From: Priestia taiwanensis
GTDB lineage: Bacteria; Bacillota; Bacilli; Bacillales; Bacillaceae_G
Direction of reading: 5' to 3'
DNA length: 64,000 bases
Assembly: GCF_014638355.1 (NCBI RefSeq)
Contig: NZ_BMFK01000001.1
Coordinates: 1,751,160 to 1,815,159 of the forward strand
Shown: positions 1 through 8,675 of the stretch, one piece after another
Layout of the letters: the number at the start of each line of letters is the position of its first letter
How positions within the stretch are numbered: position 1 is the first letter of the stretch
The notes under the pieces: generated by a model
Database searches by the model: none
The model's input: the letters and a program-made list of their open reading frames with translations, nothing else
What the model was told of the DNA's origin: nothing
Position numbers and translations under genes: made by a program

Positions 1-329
1 GGCGTAAAGGAGAAGTCGTTACAGAAGATTCAGTGACCGTTGGGGATATTGAATTGAACACACGTAGCCTCAAGCTAACGTGTAAAGACAAAGAACTGAA
101 GCTTATTTTAAAAGAAAGCCTGTTACTAGAATTACTTATCTTAAGAAAAAACACAGTGACTTCGAAGGAGCAAATTATCGAGAAATTATGGGGATTAGAC
201 TCCGATGTAGAGCATAATAACGTCGAAGTATACATTTCTTTTCTACGAAAAAAACTAACCTTCTTACAGGCATCTATTCGGATTAATACAATTAGAGGCG
301 TTGGATATATATTGGAGGTGACAACGTAA
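1..329 (+). CDS. Response regulator, OmpR/PhoB type, C-terminal part (cut by window edge)
   Basis: The frame is open from the left edge (reading from base 3) to the TAA at 327-329, so only the C-terminal part of the protein is here. It shows the winged-helix DNA-binding domain of OmpR/PhoB regulators: an N-terminal beta-strand region, the LLELLILRKN stretch, a recognition helix containing NNVEVYISFLRKKL, and the wing IRGVGYIL. The receiver domain with the phosphorylated Asp must lie to the left. The stop overlaps the ATG of the next gene by one base (TAATG), so kinase and regulator are translationally coupled and form a cognate pair. The stimulus cannot be told from the sequence. The apparent GTG at 33 is an internal Val codon, not a start. 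Confidence 0.9.
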   Translation, partial: RKGEVVTEDSVTVGDIELNTRSLKLTCKDKELKLILKESLLLELLILRKNTVTSKEQIIEKLWGLDSDVEHNNVEVYISFLRKKLTFLQASIRINTIRGVGYILEVTT

Positions 330-1549
330 TGTTTACGAAACTTCGAAATCAATTCCTCCTTGTAAACATGGCGATTATCTCCCTCATTATGTTGGCTGCT
401 TTCGCTTCCATCTACTTCATTATGTATCAAAGCGTGAACAAGAATATCAAGACGGAGCTAAATAGCATGTCGACCTTTTATCATAATGCTGACAAAGCAA
501 ATACGAAGACAGACTCTCCCTTAAGGCAGAGCTTATCCCTTTCTTTCGCCTTGCATACAGATCAAAACTGGAACATACTACGTTCGGAATCTATGTGTAA
601 TTTCACAAACGACTTTTATAAGACTGCGAAAGATACCATTGTCATAAGTGGCTTAGATTCAGGACGATTCACGTTAAACGGAAACGACTGGGCTTTCATG
701 ATAGAGAAACAAGAAGAAGGATATTCCATCTACTCACTAGACATTACCGCTCAGCTAAAAATCTTAACTAATCTTATTTATACATTTATTGCTGTTGGAT
801 TCGTCATGCTCATTGTTATTTTCTTTACGAGCCGATTTTTCGCCAACCGTCACATTACACCAATTAAGGAAGCATTCCATAAACAGAAACAATTCATCGC
901 TGATGCTTCGCATGAATTAAGAACACCATTAACTGTCATTCATACAACGACAGACCTTCTGTTAGCCAATAGCGAAGAAACCATTCGTAAGCAATCAAAG
1001 TGGCTGCACCATATTAAATCGGAAACAGGAAGAATGCAAACATTAACAAACGACTTGCTTTATTTAACGGAAATGGATCATGCACAATCACGTATGATTT
1101 TCGCTCCGTTTAACATAAGTGAAGCTATCGAGAGTGTTCTTCTAACAATGGAAGCTGTTATTTTCGAAAAAGACCTTACGCTTGATTACGAGATTGATTC
1201 TGGCTTAACTGTTCACGGTAACATGGAACAAATAAAACAAGTTATCATGATTTTATTGGATAACAGTATTAAATACACGAATCCTAACGGTTCCATCACA
1301 GTAACACTCAAAAAGCACAACAACGATACTGTTCTAGCTGTCACGAATACAGGTGAAGGTATCGAACAAGAACATCTAGAAAAGATCTTCGATCGCTTCT
1401 ACCGTACCGATTCTTCACGTTCCCGCAAGCACGGCGGTTACGGACTTGGTTTAGCGATTGCACAATCTATTGTTACACAACATAAAGGGAAAATTTACGC
1501 AACAAGTACACCGAACGAGTCGACGACTTTTTATGTTCGGTTACCATAA
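329..1549 (+). CDS. Two-component sensor histidine kinase
   Basis: A 406-residue membrane sensor kinase, partner of the upstream response regulator. Two membrane helices (about residues 8-33 and 148-168) bracket an extracellular sensor region of about 110 residues that I do not recognise. A short linker follows with no clear HAMP domain. The HisKA box ADASHELRTP carries the phospho-accepting His195. The ATPase domain shows the N box (LLDNSIKYTN), a G1 box (TGEGI), the F box (FDRFYRTDSSR) and the G2 box (GGYGLGLAIA), so it should be active. The ATG overlaps the regulator stop by one base. A symmetrical terminator follows directly. The signal sensed is unknown. Confidence 0.93.
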   Translation: MFTKLRNQFLLVNMAIISLIMLAAFASIYFIMYQSVNKNIKTELNSMSTFYHNADKANTKTDSPLRQSLSLSFALHTDQNWNILRSESMCNFTNDFYKTAKDTIVISGLDSGRFTLNGNDWAFMIEKQEEGYSIYSLDITAQLKILTNLIYTFIAVGFVMLIVIFFTSRFFANRHITPIKEAFHKQKQFIADASHELRTPLTVIHTTTDLLLANSEETIRKQSKWLHHIKSETGRMQTLTNDLLYLTEMDHAQSRMIFAPFNISEAIESVLLTMEAVIFEKDLTLDYEIDSGLTVHGNMEQIKQVIMILLDNSIKYTNPNGSITVTLKKHNNDTVLAVTNTGEGIEQEHLEKIFDRFYRTDSSRSRKHGGYGLGLAIAQSIVTQHKGKIYATSTPNESTTFYVRLP

Positions 1550-1563
1550 GGTTTTTATTCAAT

Positions 1564-1600
1564 AAAAAAGGTACGTAGAATATTTCTACGTACCTTTTTT
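1564..1600. terminator. Bidirectional terminator between the kinase gene and selO
   Basis: A perfect 17-bp stem (1564-1580 pairing with 1584-1600) with a 3-base loop has A-runs on the left arm and T-runs on the right. It can therefore end transcription from both convergent genes. The selO stop codon begins at the last base of the stem. Confidence 0.9.
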
Positions 1601-3054
1601 CACGTACCACAAAACGTTTGATAAGATCCTGCACATTTCGGTACTGTCGTATATGATTCTTGCTCTGGTGAATACGCGTACGGATCGTCAAGTACCGCTA
1701 ACAAGCGTTCCATCACGCTGAAATCACCTCGTTCTTCAGCTGCTTCTAACGCCTCTTCCACACGATGATTCCGAGGGATAATAGACGGATTGTTTTCTTT
1801 CATTAATTGGTTTGATGCTTCTTTTGATTCTTCTTGTCTATCCATTCTTGCTTGCCAGTTCTCATACCATGCTTTAAATGCTGGTGTTTCGAATAATGGC
1901 ATTCCTTCTAATTTCCCAAGCGTTAACGCACGGAATATATTTGTGTAATCTGCTTCGTTCGTTTGCATCAATGTAAGAAGGCTATCAATAAGTACAGTAT
2001 CTTCTTCCTCTTCACCGAATAACCCTAACTTCGCTCGCATTCCTGCATACCAATATGATTGATATACATCGGTAAAGCTAGCAATCTCCGCTTGCGCTAG
2101 CTCAAGCGCTTTTTCCTCGTCTTCATGTAACAGAGGCAATAACGTTTCGACTAAACGTGCTAAGTTCCATCCCCCAATAAATGGCTGATTCATATACGCA
2201 TAGCGACCTTGTTGATCAATTGAACTAAAGACTGTTTCTGGATGATACACATCCATGAACGCACATGGTCCGTAATCAATTGTTTCCCCACTAATGGTCA
2301 TGTTGTCCGTATTCATGACACCGTGAATGAATCCCACAAGTTGCCACTTCGCAATTAACTGTGCTTGACGATGCATCACTTCTTTAAATAACGAGAAATA
2401 TTTATCCTCTTCATCCGCTACATGCGGATAATGACGATCAATCATGTAATCTGCTAACGTCTGAACTGCCTGCACTCCGCCAAACTTCGCGGCAAATTGG
2501 AACGTACCGACACGCACATGACTAGCTGCCACACGTGTCAAAATGGCACCAGGTAATTCTCCCATACGGAAAACCGATTCACCTGTCGTCACAACAGCTA
2601 AACTACGTGTCGTCGGAATACGGAGCGCATGCATCGCTTCACTAATAATGTACTCACGTAACATTGGCCCAAGCGCAGCACGACCATCTCCCCCACGAGA
2701 ATACGGCGTACGACCTGCACCTTTTAGCTGAATATCCACGCGCTCCCCGTTAGATGTCACATGCTCACCTAACAAAATCGCACGGCCATCCCCCAACATA
2801 TTGAAGTGTCCGAATTGATGACCAGCGTATGCCTGTGCGATTGGATATGCACCTTCTGGTATTTCGTTTCCCGCGAATACATTGATGCTTTCTTGACTTT
2901 GTAAGACTTCGGCGTCTAAGCCAAGTGATTCGGCTAATTCTTTATTTAAAATAACTAACCCTGGTTCATGCACTGTAGTCGGATCTATACGTGTAAAAAA
3001 TACTTTTGGTAACTTCGTATATGTGTTATCAAAGTTTAAGTTTGTTTTATTCAT
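1600..3054 (-). CDS. selO: SelO/YdiU family protein adenylyltransferase (pseudokinase)
   Basis: A 484-residue SelO family protein, which transfers AMP from ATP to protein Ser/Thr/Tyr hydroxyls and is linked to redox stress in characterised members. Visible family blocks are [18 protein letters not shown] (residues 75-91), the nucleotide-binding [19 protein letters not shown] starting near Lys111, the metal/catalytic block MNTDN (247-251) and DYG (260-262). Many family members carry a selenocysteine or Cys at the extreme C-terminus; here it is Cys482 in the ending TFCGT. The start has an AAAGGAGT ribosome site. The neighbours are unrelated, and the gene looks monocistronic between its own promoter region and the bidirectional terminator. 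Confidence 0.95.
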   Translation of the reverse strand: MNKTNLNFDNTYTKLPKVFFTRIDPTTVHEPGLVILNKELAESLGLDAEVLQSQESINVFAGNEIPEGAYPIAQAYAGHQFGHFNMLGDGRAILLGEHVTSNGERVDIQLKGAGRTPYSRGGDGRAALGPMLREYIISEAMHALRIPTTRSLAVVTTGESVFRMGELPGAILTRVAASHVRVGTFQFAAKFGGVQAVQTLADYMIDRHYPHVADEEDKYFSLFKEVMHRQAQLIAKWQLVGFIHGVMNTDNMTISGETIDYGPCAFMDVYHPETVFSSIDQQGRYAYMNQPFIGGWNLARLVETLLPLLHEDEEKALELAQAEIASFTDVYQSYWYAGMRAKLGLFGEEEEDTVLIDSLLTLMQTNEADYTNIFRALTLGKLEGMPLFETPAFKAWYENWQARMDRQEESKEASNQLMKENNPSIIPRNHRVEEALEAAEERGDFSVMERLLAVLDDPYAYSPEQESYTTVPKCAGSYQTFCGT

Positions 3055-3162
3055 GATTACTCCTTTTCTTTTTGTTTTTATGTATGCAAATATTATTTGT
3101 ATGTTTCAAAGCTGTCATACTTTTTTCAACATATTATATCAAACAGCACAAATGAGATACAT

Positions 3163-3720
3163 TTAATTATCCCATCTCTCCCCCTCATAACAATCCACAT
3201 AATAATCTGCGCCTTCTTCATTATTCTGAAACAAACATGTCTTTATGCCAAGTTCTTTTGCGGGGATGATATCAATAAGACGGTCGCCAATCGCTAAATC
3301 AATTGTATGCTTGTTATGTAAATATTCGTACGATGCGACATGTGGTTTACGCGGAAACCCATCATCTATCGTTACGATTTCTACAAAATAATGTTCCCAG
3401 CCATAATAACATAAGATTTTCATTACTTCCGCTCGGGTACTATGCGTCATAATAACGTTTTTATTGGCACTTTTGAGTATATCTTCTACTCCTTTAAACG
3501 GCTTGAAATGGTCTGCTGGTGTTTCGTTTGTACGTGCAATGATACGCTGTATATGCGAGTCTGCTAGATTAAAATGTTTCACTGCATGTGTAAACGATGT
3601 TTTAAGCTGTGCGTAAATGTACTCTTCGGAAATATCTTCTTCCATTACTTGTTTCATAATTCTTGCGAAGACTGGATATGTATCAAAAATTGTTCCATCG
3701 AAGTCCCATAGAATATTCAT
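3163..3720 (-). CDS. HAD-family hydrolase (phosphoglycolate phosphatase-like)
   Basis: A 185-residue haloacid dehalogenase-type phosphatase. Motif I is DFDGT (residues 6-10) with the nucleophile and acid Asp. A small helical cap follows, then the Thr-containing motif II region (NVIMTHSTR) and a late acidic motif IV (AIGDRLIDI). The class contains phosphoglycolate and nucleotide phosphatases; the substrate cannot be chosen here. The start is set by the AAGGAGGAG site just upstream of the ATG at 3720; the reading frame stays open further upstream without a comparable site. It is the last gene before an intergenic stretch of about 100 bases leading to selO. Confidence 0.85.
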   Translation of the reverse strand: MNILWDFDGTIFDTYPVFARIMKQVMEEDISEEYIYAQLKTSFTHAVKHFNLADSHIQRIIARTNETPADHFKPFKGVEDILKSANKNVIMTHSTRAEVMKILCYYGWEHYFVEIVTIDDGFPRKPHVASYEYLHNKHTIDLAIGDRLIDIIPAKELGIKTCLFQNNEEGADYYVDCYEGERWDN

Positions 3721-3770
3721 GACTCTCCTCCTTATTTGCATTATACAACTGAATTCTATCTTTTTACTAA

Positions 3771-3799
3771 AAACAAAAAGGCTCCTCAAAAAGGAACCT
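3771..3799 (-). terminator. Terminator of the transglutaminase-like gene
   Basis: On the minus strand a 7-bp stem (3793-3799 with 3779-3785, one G-U pair) is followed by TTTTTGTTTTT. It overlaps the stop codon of the upstream gene. Confidence 0.75.
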
Positions 3800-5067
3800 C
3801 ATTTTCCCCACGTCACCGCTAAGTCTGACAATCCTCCAAGTGTTCCAAGAACAACAAGTAGTGCTAGTAGCACCATGTATCTATTCCACTCACGTCTGAA
3901 TACACTAATAGATATATATACGATAAACAACACACTTGCAATAACACTAAGCCATGGGAAAATCGGGTTAGCATCAAAGAAACTTTTCACTAAAGCAGAT
4001 ATAATGACGAGCGGTATGGCAAGTTTAAACGATAGTTGTTTCATTGATAGAACAAACTGACTTACTGGTGGTTCTGTTACAATCCACTCGCCTAATCCAG
4101 ACTTCACTGTCACCTTGTTCACTTTCTCATGGAATTTCACGTACATAGGTTGCATATATAGGGCTGTACCATCAATCGCCTCATGTCCCCATGCAAGCAT
4201 GTGATCACCAATTTTATAACGTGGATAATTACTATCATAGTTTGTATTGTTAATGTAAGAAGGCCGTAAAAGACGGTGTGTATCGATAGAAAAGACAATT
4301 CGTTTTCCCTCCATCGAACCAAAGTGTTTTTCCTTCTTTGTATAAATACCGTATGAGGAAACAAGGCCAAAGCTTCGGAAAGGTTGCCTTAAGATGGCAG
4401 CTGAACTAATATCGACTGGAATCCATCCAACCCCTTCATAAAAGAACTCGCACCATGCATGGGCCTGTGTATTCCCGGTTGCCCAAGCCCCTATCGTCGC
4501 TCTACTTGGAATTCCTAATGATCGGCAGTAAGAAATGAACAAGAACGCAAATTCTCCACAATCGCCCTTTTTACTTTGTCGGAAGTTATGAGCTCCTCTT
4601 TCTTTAAATTTCAACGAGTAATGATAGTTCTGTAAAATATAGTTATACAGTTTTCTACTCATCTCAATAACATCCTGTTCTCCTTGGATGATGCCTTTCG
4701 CTTCCTGTAACAACTCTTCATCAACCGGAGTAAGGGGTGTCGAACGTAAGTAATATTCTTTTTCCTCGTCTGTCAAACGGATTGTATCATTCGCTTGTCC
4801 TTCTACTAACGACACTTCATATCCGTCAAATTGATAAGCGACTGTTAATTCTTCATTCGGTTTTACTTTGTAATAATGGACCGTATTCAAAAAGGCATGT
4901 TCGTCTTTCTCATCTGGTGCTGGGAGTGTTGTGAAGATTATGTTTTGCTGGGAATCTGATTCTTTCGGAAGTGAAAACCATATCTCTACTTCCTCGCCTG
5001 TCGTATTGTTGTAGACATGTTTTACGTTGTATGTTTTTACCAATTTTTCGGCTAATGTATAACTCAT
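3799..5067 (-). CDS. Transglutaminase-like protein with C-terminal membrane helices
   Basis: A 422-residue protein with a transglutaminase/protease-like core. The Cys-His-Asp triad is visible as KGDCGEFAF (Cys170), TQAHAWCEF (His203) and WIPVDIS (Asp219). About 165 residues precede the core and form a beta-rich N-terminal region; three or so hydrophobic helices end the protein (about residues 345-420). There is no signal peptide, so the side of the membrane on which the core lies is uncertain. Bacterial members of this superfamily act as proteases, cross-linkers or amidases, and the substrate is unknown. The start has GGGGGAAAG upstream. The gene stands alone between two terminators. Confidence 0.8.
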   Translation of the reverse strand: MSYTLAEKLVKTYNVKHVYNNTTGEEVEIWFSLPKESDSQQNIIFTTLPAPDEKDEHAFLNTVHYYKVKPNEELTVAYQFDGYEVSLVEGQANDTIRLTDEEKEYYLRSTPLTPVDEELLQEAKGIIQGEQDVIEMSRKLYNYILQNYHYSLKFKERGAHNFRQSKKGDCGEFAFLFISYCRSLGIPSRATIGAWATGNTQAHAWCEFFYEGVGWIPVDISSAAILRQPFRSFGLVSSYGIYTKKEKHFGSMEGKRIVFSIDTHRLLRPSYINNTNYDSNYPRYKIGDHMLAWGHEAIDGTALYMQPMYVKFHEKVNKVTVKSGLGEWIVTEPPVSQFVLSMKQLSFKLAIPLVIISALVKSFFDANPIFPWLSVIASVLFIVYISISVFRREWNRYMVLLALLVVLGTLGGLSDLAVTWGK

Positions 5068-5167
5068 TACTTTCCCCCTATTCTATTTTGTTATTAGACT
5101 TATTTTTCGACTTTTTTTGTCATAAACCTCTTCCTTTTTCTCTTTATATGGAACAATTTTTTTCGAC

Positions 5168-5194
5168 AAAAAAAGGCGGGACTTCCGCCTTTTT
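5168..5194 (-). terminator. Terminator of the CmcI-like gene
   Basis: A GC-rich stem with A/T ends (5170-5179 with 5185-5194) and a five-base loop, followed on the minus strand by a T-run. Confidence 0.85.
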
Positions 5195-5200
5195 ACATCA

Positions 5201-5827
5201 TCACTTTATCCTCTTTAAATACCCCTTTGGGTTAAACGTAATTAAAAATTTATGCTTCTCCTCATCAATGATAAAGTTGGTATTACTTTGCAGAAAATCT
5301 TCCACCGCTTCCATCGGACCAGGACCAAAATCAGGAGAAACAGGATGACCATTTATATTCGTATCCTCAACGATTAAATAACTTCCCTTTGTAACGAGCG
5401 GATAATAAAGATTCAATTCCGTTAATACATGATGTTTACGATGATCAGAATCTAATATAACTAGCACTGTGTCTTCTAGTGTGATCATTTCTCTTGCTGC
5501 TTTCAGGGCTTGCATCGATGTAGAAGAAGCTTTTAAGTATGATAATCGTTCATGCGTCGGAAGATTCGGTTGCGGATCAATATCAATAGACAGTACTTTT
5601 CCTTTGCCAATCAACTCTAATATTGAGCATAAGAACATTGCGCTGCCGCCGTTGAATGTACCGCATTCGATAATAATGTCTGGCTGTACTTCATGCAAGA
5701 TTTCTTGGTATAGAAATAAATCACACGGATATTTCAAAATAGGATATCCTAGCCACTTTGAATTACCGTAGGCCCAAACGTTGCTGTTGTAAATTTGAAG
5801 ATGTGTTTGATCAATGTAATCACTCAT
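5201..5827 (-). CDS. CmcI/rhamnosyl O-methyltransferase-like protein (SAM-dependent fold)
   Basis: A 208-residue protein resembling the cephalosporin hydroxylase CmcI / rhamnosyl O-methyltransferase family. Visible marks are the SAM-binding loop IIECGTFNGGSAMF (near residues 52-65), the acidic end of strand 2 (LSIDIDPQ), VILDSDHRKHHV (a family hallmark with likely metal ligands) and VEDTNINGHPV followed by FGPGPMEAV. The family methylates sugars or secondary-metabolite hydroxyls. In this window there is no antibiotic or cell-wall glycan cluster next to it, so the acceptor is unknown. The gene is monocistronic with its own terminator. Confidence 0.8.
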   Translation of the reverse strand: MSDYIDQTHLQIYNSNVWAYGNSKWLGYPILKYPCDLFLYQEILHEVQPDIIIECGTFNGGSAMFLCSILELIGKGKVLSIDIDPQPNLPTHERLSYLKASSTSMQALKAAREMITLEDTVLVILDSDHRKHHVLTELNLYYPLVTKGSYLIVEDTNINGHPVSPDFGPGPMEAVEDFLQSNTNFIIDEEKHKFLITFNPKGYLKRIK

Positions 5828-5921
5828 CTATACTCAGCTCCTTTTGCCCAATAAAAACACTCTACATCCTATATACGTAGTCAATCGAATGAACGTGCAC
5901 GGTTTTTCCCCATAAAAAATA

Positions 5922-5944
5922 GCACCCTTCCAATGGAAGTGGCG
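5922..5944 (-). terminator. Terminator of the siderophore uptake operon
   Basis: On the minus strand a stem of 10 pairs with one bulged A (5935-5944 against 5922-5931) precedes a T-run at 5915-5920. It lies just after the AraC gene and ends the operon. Confidence 0.75.
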
Positions 5945-5950
5945 CCACAG

Positions 5951-6781
5951 TTAAGCGTTGCTCATTTCTTCTTTCATATGCTTTCGGAAATCAGATGGAG
6001 AAAGACTTGTCACTTTTTTGAAAACACGACTGAAATAGAAATAATCCGTGTACCCTACTCGCTCCGCTATTTCCGCCATCGTAAGGTCGGATGTTCGTAA
6101 AAGTACGCCGGCTTTTTGGATACGTAAATCTGTTAAATATTCATTTGGTGTCATACCCATTTGTTTTTCAAATAAATACGTAAGTTTGCGGCGCTCGATA
6201 CCGAAGTGATTGGCAATATCAATAGCAGTTAGTTGTGTATGATAGCTTTGTTGCATATAGCGGATAATGATAGCAATGTTTTCCGATTCTTCCTTATATA
6301 TAAGTTTCTTGCTTGATAAAAGTAGTTCTTCTATAATCGTCAAAAATAACATTTTTGATTGCAAGAATGAAAAACCTCCAGGTATGACAAAGTGTTGAAT
6401 AAGCTGATTAAGCATACCTGCTAGTTTTATATTATCGCCTACTTTGATTACAAAATGGCTTGTGTATAACGGAAAGTTCGTAACTGCTTCCTCTGCTAAT
6501 GTAAAGTGAATCACGGCATATTCAAATGCCGTTTCACTCGTTACTTCTACTTGTAAATCTAAGTCTGGCCCAGCATGAATAATATGACCTGGCTTCGCTT
6601 TGTATGTTTCCCCATCAATAACAAACGTTGCTGTTCCTAATAGCGGAAAGATGAGGCCACACACATTCTTCGTTGTTTTCAACGGTTTCTCCGATTTTTT
6701 CGCTAGAAACTTATTTGTGATAACATCGACAAACGTGATTGGGGCCATTGTGTAGAAATCGATTAGTTGGTTTATATTCAT
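5951..6781 (-). CDS. AraC-family regulator with cupin-like N-domain (siderophore-uptake type)
   Basis: A 276-residue AraC/XylS regulator. The N-terminal half is a cupin-like sensing domain (GLIFPLLGTATFVIDGETY, then the PGHIIHAGPD turn). The C-terminal 100 residues hold two helix-turn-helix units (TAIDIANHFGIERRKLTYLF and MAEIAERVGYTDYFYFSRVF). It is the last gene of the iron-siderophore operon, 28 bases after the ATPase gene, and resembles the Btr-type activators found beside Bacillus siderophore transporters. Unlike Btr it has no fused substrate-binding domain. The inferred role is ligand-responsive activation of this operon. The start ATG at 6781 has TAAGGAG upstream; in-frame codons further upstream overlap the ATPase gene and lack a site. 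Confidence 0.85.
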   Translation of the reverse strand: MNINQLIDFYTMAPITFVDVITNKFLAKKSEKPLKTTKNVCGLIFPLLGTATFVIDGETYKAKPGHIIHAGPDLDLQVEVTSETAFEYAVIHFTLAEEAVTNFPLYTSHFVIKVGDNIKLAGMLNQLIQHFVIPGGFSFLQSKMLFLTIIEELLLSSKKLIYKEESENIAIIIRYMQQSYHTQLTAIDIANHFGIERRKLTYLFEKQMGMTPNEYLTDLRIQKAGVLLRTSDLTMAEIAERVGYTDYFYFSRVFKKVTSLSPSDFRKHMKEEMSNA

Positions 6782-6809
6782 CACGAAAAACTCCTTATTT
6801 ATACATCGA

Positions 6810-7604
6810 TTATCCACTTCCTGCAAGATCGAATGGTAGACAAAGTGGGCGTCCTGTATGCGGATCCATAATAATATCTGCCTCAATTTTAAATACTTCT
6901 CGTAGTACATCTTTTGTGATGACAATCTCGGCAGAGCCTGCATTCACAACCTGCCCACTTTTTATAGCAACAATATGATCTGCATAACGGGTTGCATGCG
7001 TTAAATCATGGACAACCATAATAATTGTTCGTTCCTGTTCTTCGTTTAACTTCTTTAATAATTTTAACACTTCTAGTTGATGGGCCATATCTAAAAACGT
7101 TGTTGGTTCGTCTAAAAATAAAATATCTGTTTGTTGAGCTAGTGCCATCGCAATCCATGCACGTTGTCGTTGACCACCGGACAATTGATCAACAGGCCGA
7201 TCATAAAATTCAAACATATTCGTCACATCAATCGCCCAATTCACCATTTGTCGGTCTTCCCTCGTAAGTGATCCAAATCCACTTTGATGAGGATAACGTC
7301 CGTAACTAACAAGCTCTTGAACGGTTAATCCATCTGGTGAAACCGGATTTTGCGGAAGGATTGCTAATTCTTTCGCCACTTCTTTTGTCGACTTACTATG
7401 AATGAGTTCTCCGTCTAATAAGACCTGTCCTGATAACGGGGACATAACACGCGCCATCGTCTTTAAAATCGTTGATTTACCTGAACCATTCGCTCCAACT
7501 AAGGCGGTGATTTTTTTATCTGGAATAGCTATGTTCAATTTATCTATGATTATATGATTATTATAACCAATTGTTAAATCTTTTGTTGTTAATCGAGTCG
7601 TCAT
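6810..7604 (-). CDS. Iron-siderophore ABC transporter ATPase (FecE/FepC type)
   Basis: A 264-residue ATPase energising the two permeases encoded just upstream. Walker A is GANGSGKST, the signature LSGGQRQRAW, Walker B DILFLDEPT, and the switch His lies in MVVHDLTHATRYADH. The length and the PHQSGFGSL insert fit the FecE/FhuC group of Fe(III)-siderophore importers. The chosen ATG at 7604 follows AAAGGAT by about eight bases; an earlier ATG at 7631 would start inside that leader and has no site. The transporter sits in the cytoplasmic membrane and is under Fur control through the operon promoter. The siderophore cannot be named from the ATPase. Confidence 0.93.
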   Translation of the reverse strand: MTTRLTTKDLTIGYNNHIIIDKLNIAIPDKKITALVGANGSGKSTILKTMARVMSPLSGQVLLDGELIHSKSTKEVAKELAILPQNPVSPDGLTVQELVSYGRYPHQSGFGSLTREDRQMVNWAIDVTNMFEFYDRPVDQLSGGQRQRAWIAMALAQQTDILFLDEPTTFLDMAHQLEVLKLLKKLNEEQERTIIMVVHDLTHATRYADHIVAIKSGQVVNAGSAEIVITKDVLREVFKIEADIIMDPHTGRPLCLPFDLAGSG

Positions 7605-7634
7605 AACAGAAATCCTTTCTATATGCGTCATACA

Positions 7635-8675
7635 TTAACTTGATACTTTCGTTCGTGCTAATAAGTATAAGAAATACGGGGCACCAATCACTGCTACCAC
7701 GATACCTGCTGGAATTTCAGAAGGTTGAATAAGCCAGCGGCCGATCGTATCCGCTACTAGAACGAAGAACCCTCCAACTAGTGCTGAGATCGGAATTACT
7801 ACTTGATGTTTTGGACCTACAAGACGTCGTACTAGATGCGGTGCAATTAGTCCAACGAAACCAATTCCTCCACTAACAGAAACGGCCGACCCAGCCAAAA
7901 TAACCGCTATCGCTAATAGAATGAATCGATCTTTTTTAATTGTTGCTCCTAATCCAGTTGCAAGTGCATCTCCTAAATTTAATATGTTTAGTACATGAGA
8001 TTTACGCCAAACGTACGGAATAAGAAGGACAATGAACGGTAATAGTGCTAACACAAAGTTCCAACTAGCACCCCATATTCCTCCCGCCATCCAAATCGCG
8101 ATGAACTGATATTGCTCTGGCGATAATCGTAACGTCAAAATAATGGTCACCGCGCTAATACCAGACGCAAGTGCAATCCCAGTTAATAATAACTTCTTAG
8201 GAGAAAAGCCCTTTTCTTTATTATAAGAGAGTGTATAAATAAGAAAGGCTGTCAATGCTGCGCCTAAGCACGCTGCAATCGGTAACATAACAACTGTATT
8301 GAAATTTTGCGTGGGCATAAAAGCAACAAACAGCATCACAACTAAGCCTGCTCCTGCATTTATACCCAAAATCCCTGGATCTGCTAACGCATTTCGAGTC
8401 ATTCCTTGCAGAATGCAGCCAGATACGGCTAACGCTGCACCCACTAAGATGGCGATAATAATACGTGGCAAACGAATCGTAAACAAAATGAGTTCTTGCT
8501 TCGCTGATCCGTTTCCAATGATTGTTTGAACTACTTCTAGCGGTGTTAATCGAATATATCCTGTATTCATACTGACAACAAAAGAGGCAAAAAGAAAAAT
8601 AACGAAGGTAACTGCTATCCAACTATTTTTTCTTTTTCTCTTTTTCTCCACGGGTGATACGTAGTTTATATCCAT
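7635..8675 (-). CDS. Iron-siderophore ABC transporter permease (FecCD), second
   Basis: A 346-residue FecCD-family permease with nine to ten membrane helices. The N-terminus is strongly basic (EKKRKRKNS) before the first helix. Family landmarks are QGMTRNALADPGILGINAGAG near residue 87 and the ATPase-coupling segment GGIGFVGLIAPHLVRRLVG. Its ATG follows the stop of the preceding permease gene with no intervening base, so the two are translated together and presumably form a heterodimeric pore. It passes ferric siderophore delivered by the lipoprotein encoded at the operon head. Confidence 0.95.
   Translation of the reverse strand: MDINYVSPVEKKRKRKNSWIAVTFVIFLFASFVVSMNTGYIRLTPLEVVQTIIGNGSAKQELILFTIRLPRIIIAILVGAALAVSGCILQGMTRNALADPGILGINAGAGLVVMLFVAFMPTQNFNTVVMLPIAACLGAALTAFLIYTLSYNKEKGFSPKKLLLTGIALASGISAVTIILTLRLSPEQYQFIAIWMAGGIWGASWNFVLALLPFIVLLIPYVWRKSHVLNILNLGDALATGLGATIKKDRFILLAIAVILAGSAVSVSGGIGFVGLIAPHLVRRLVGPKHQVVIPISALVGGFFVLVADTIGRWLIQPSEIPAGIVVAVIGAPYFLYLLARTKVSS

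Noticed and set aside
2543..2731. Rightward frame opposite selO
   Set aside because: Pro/Arg/Ser-rich antisense of conserved SelO sequence; no start signal.
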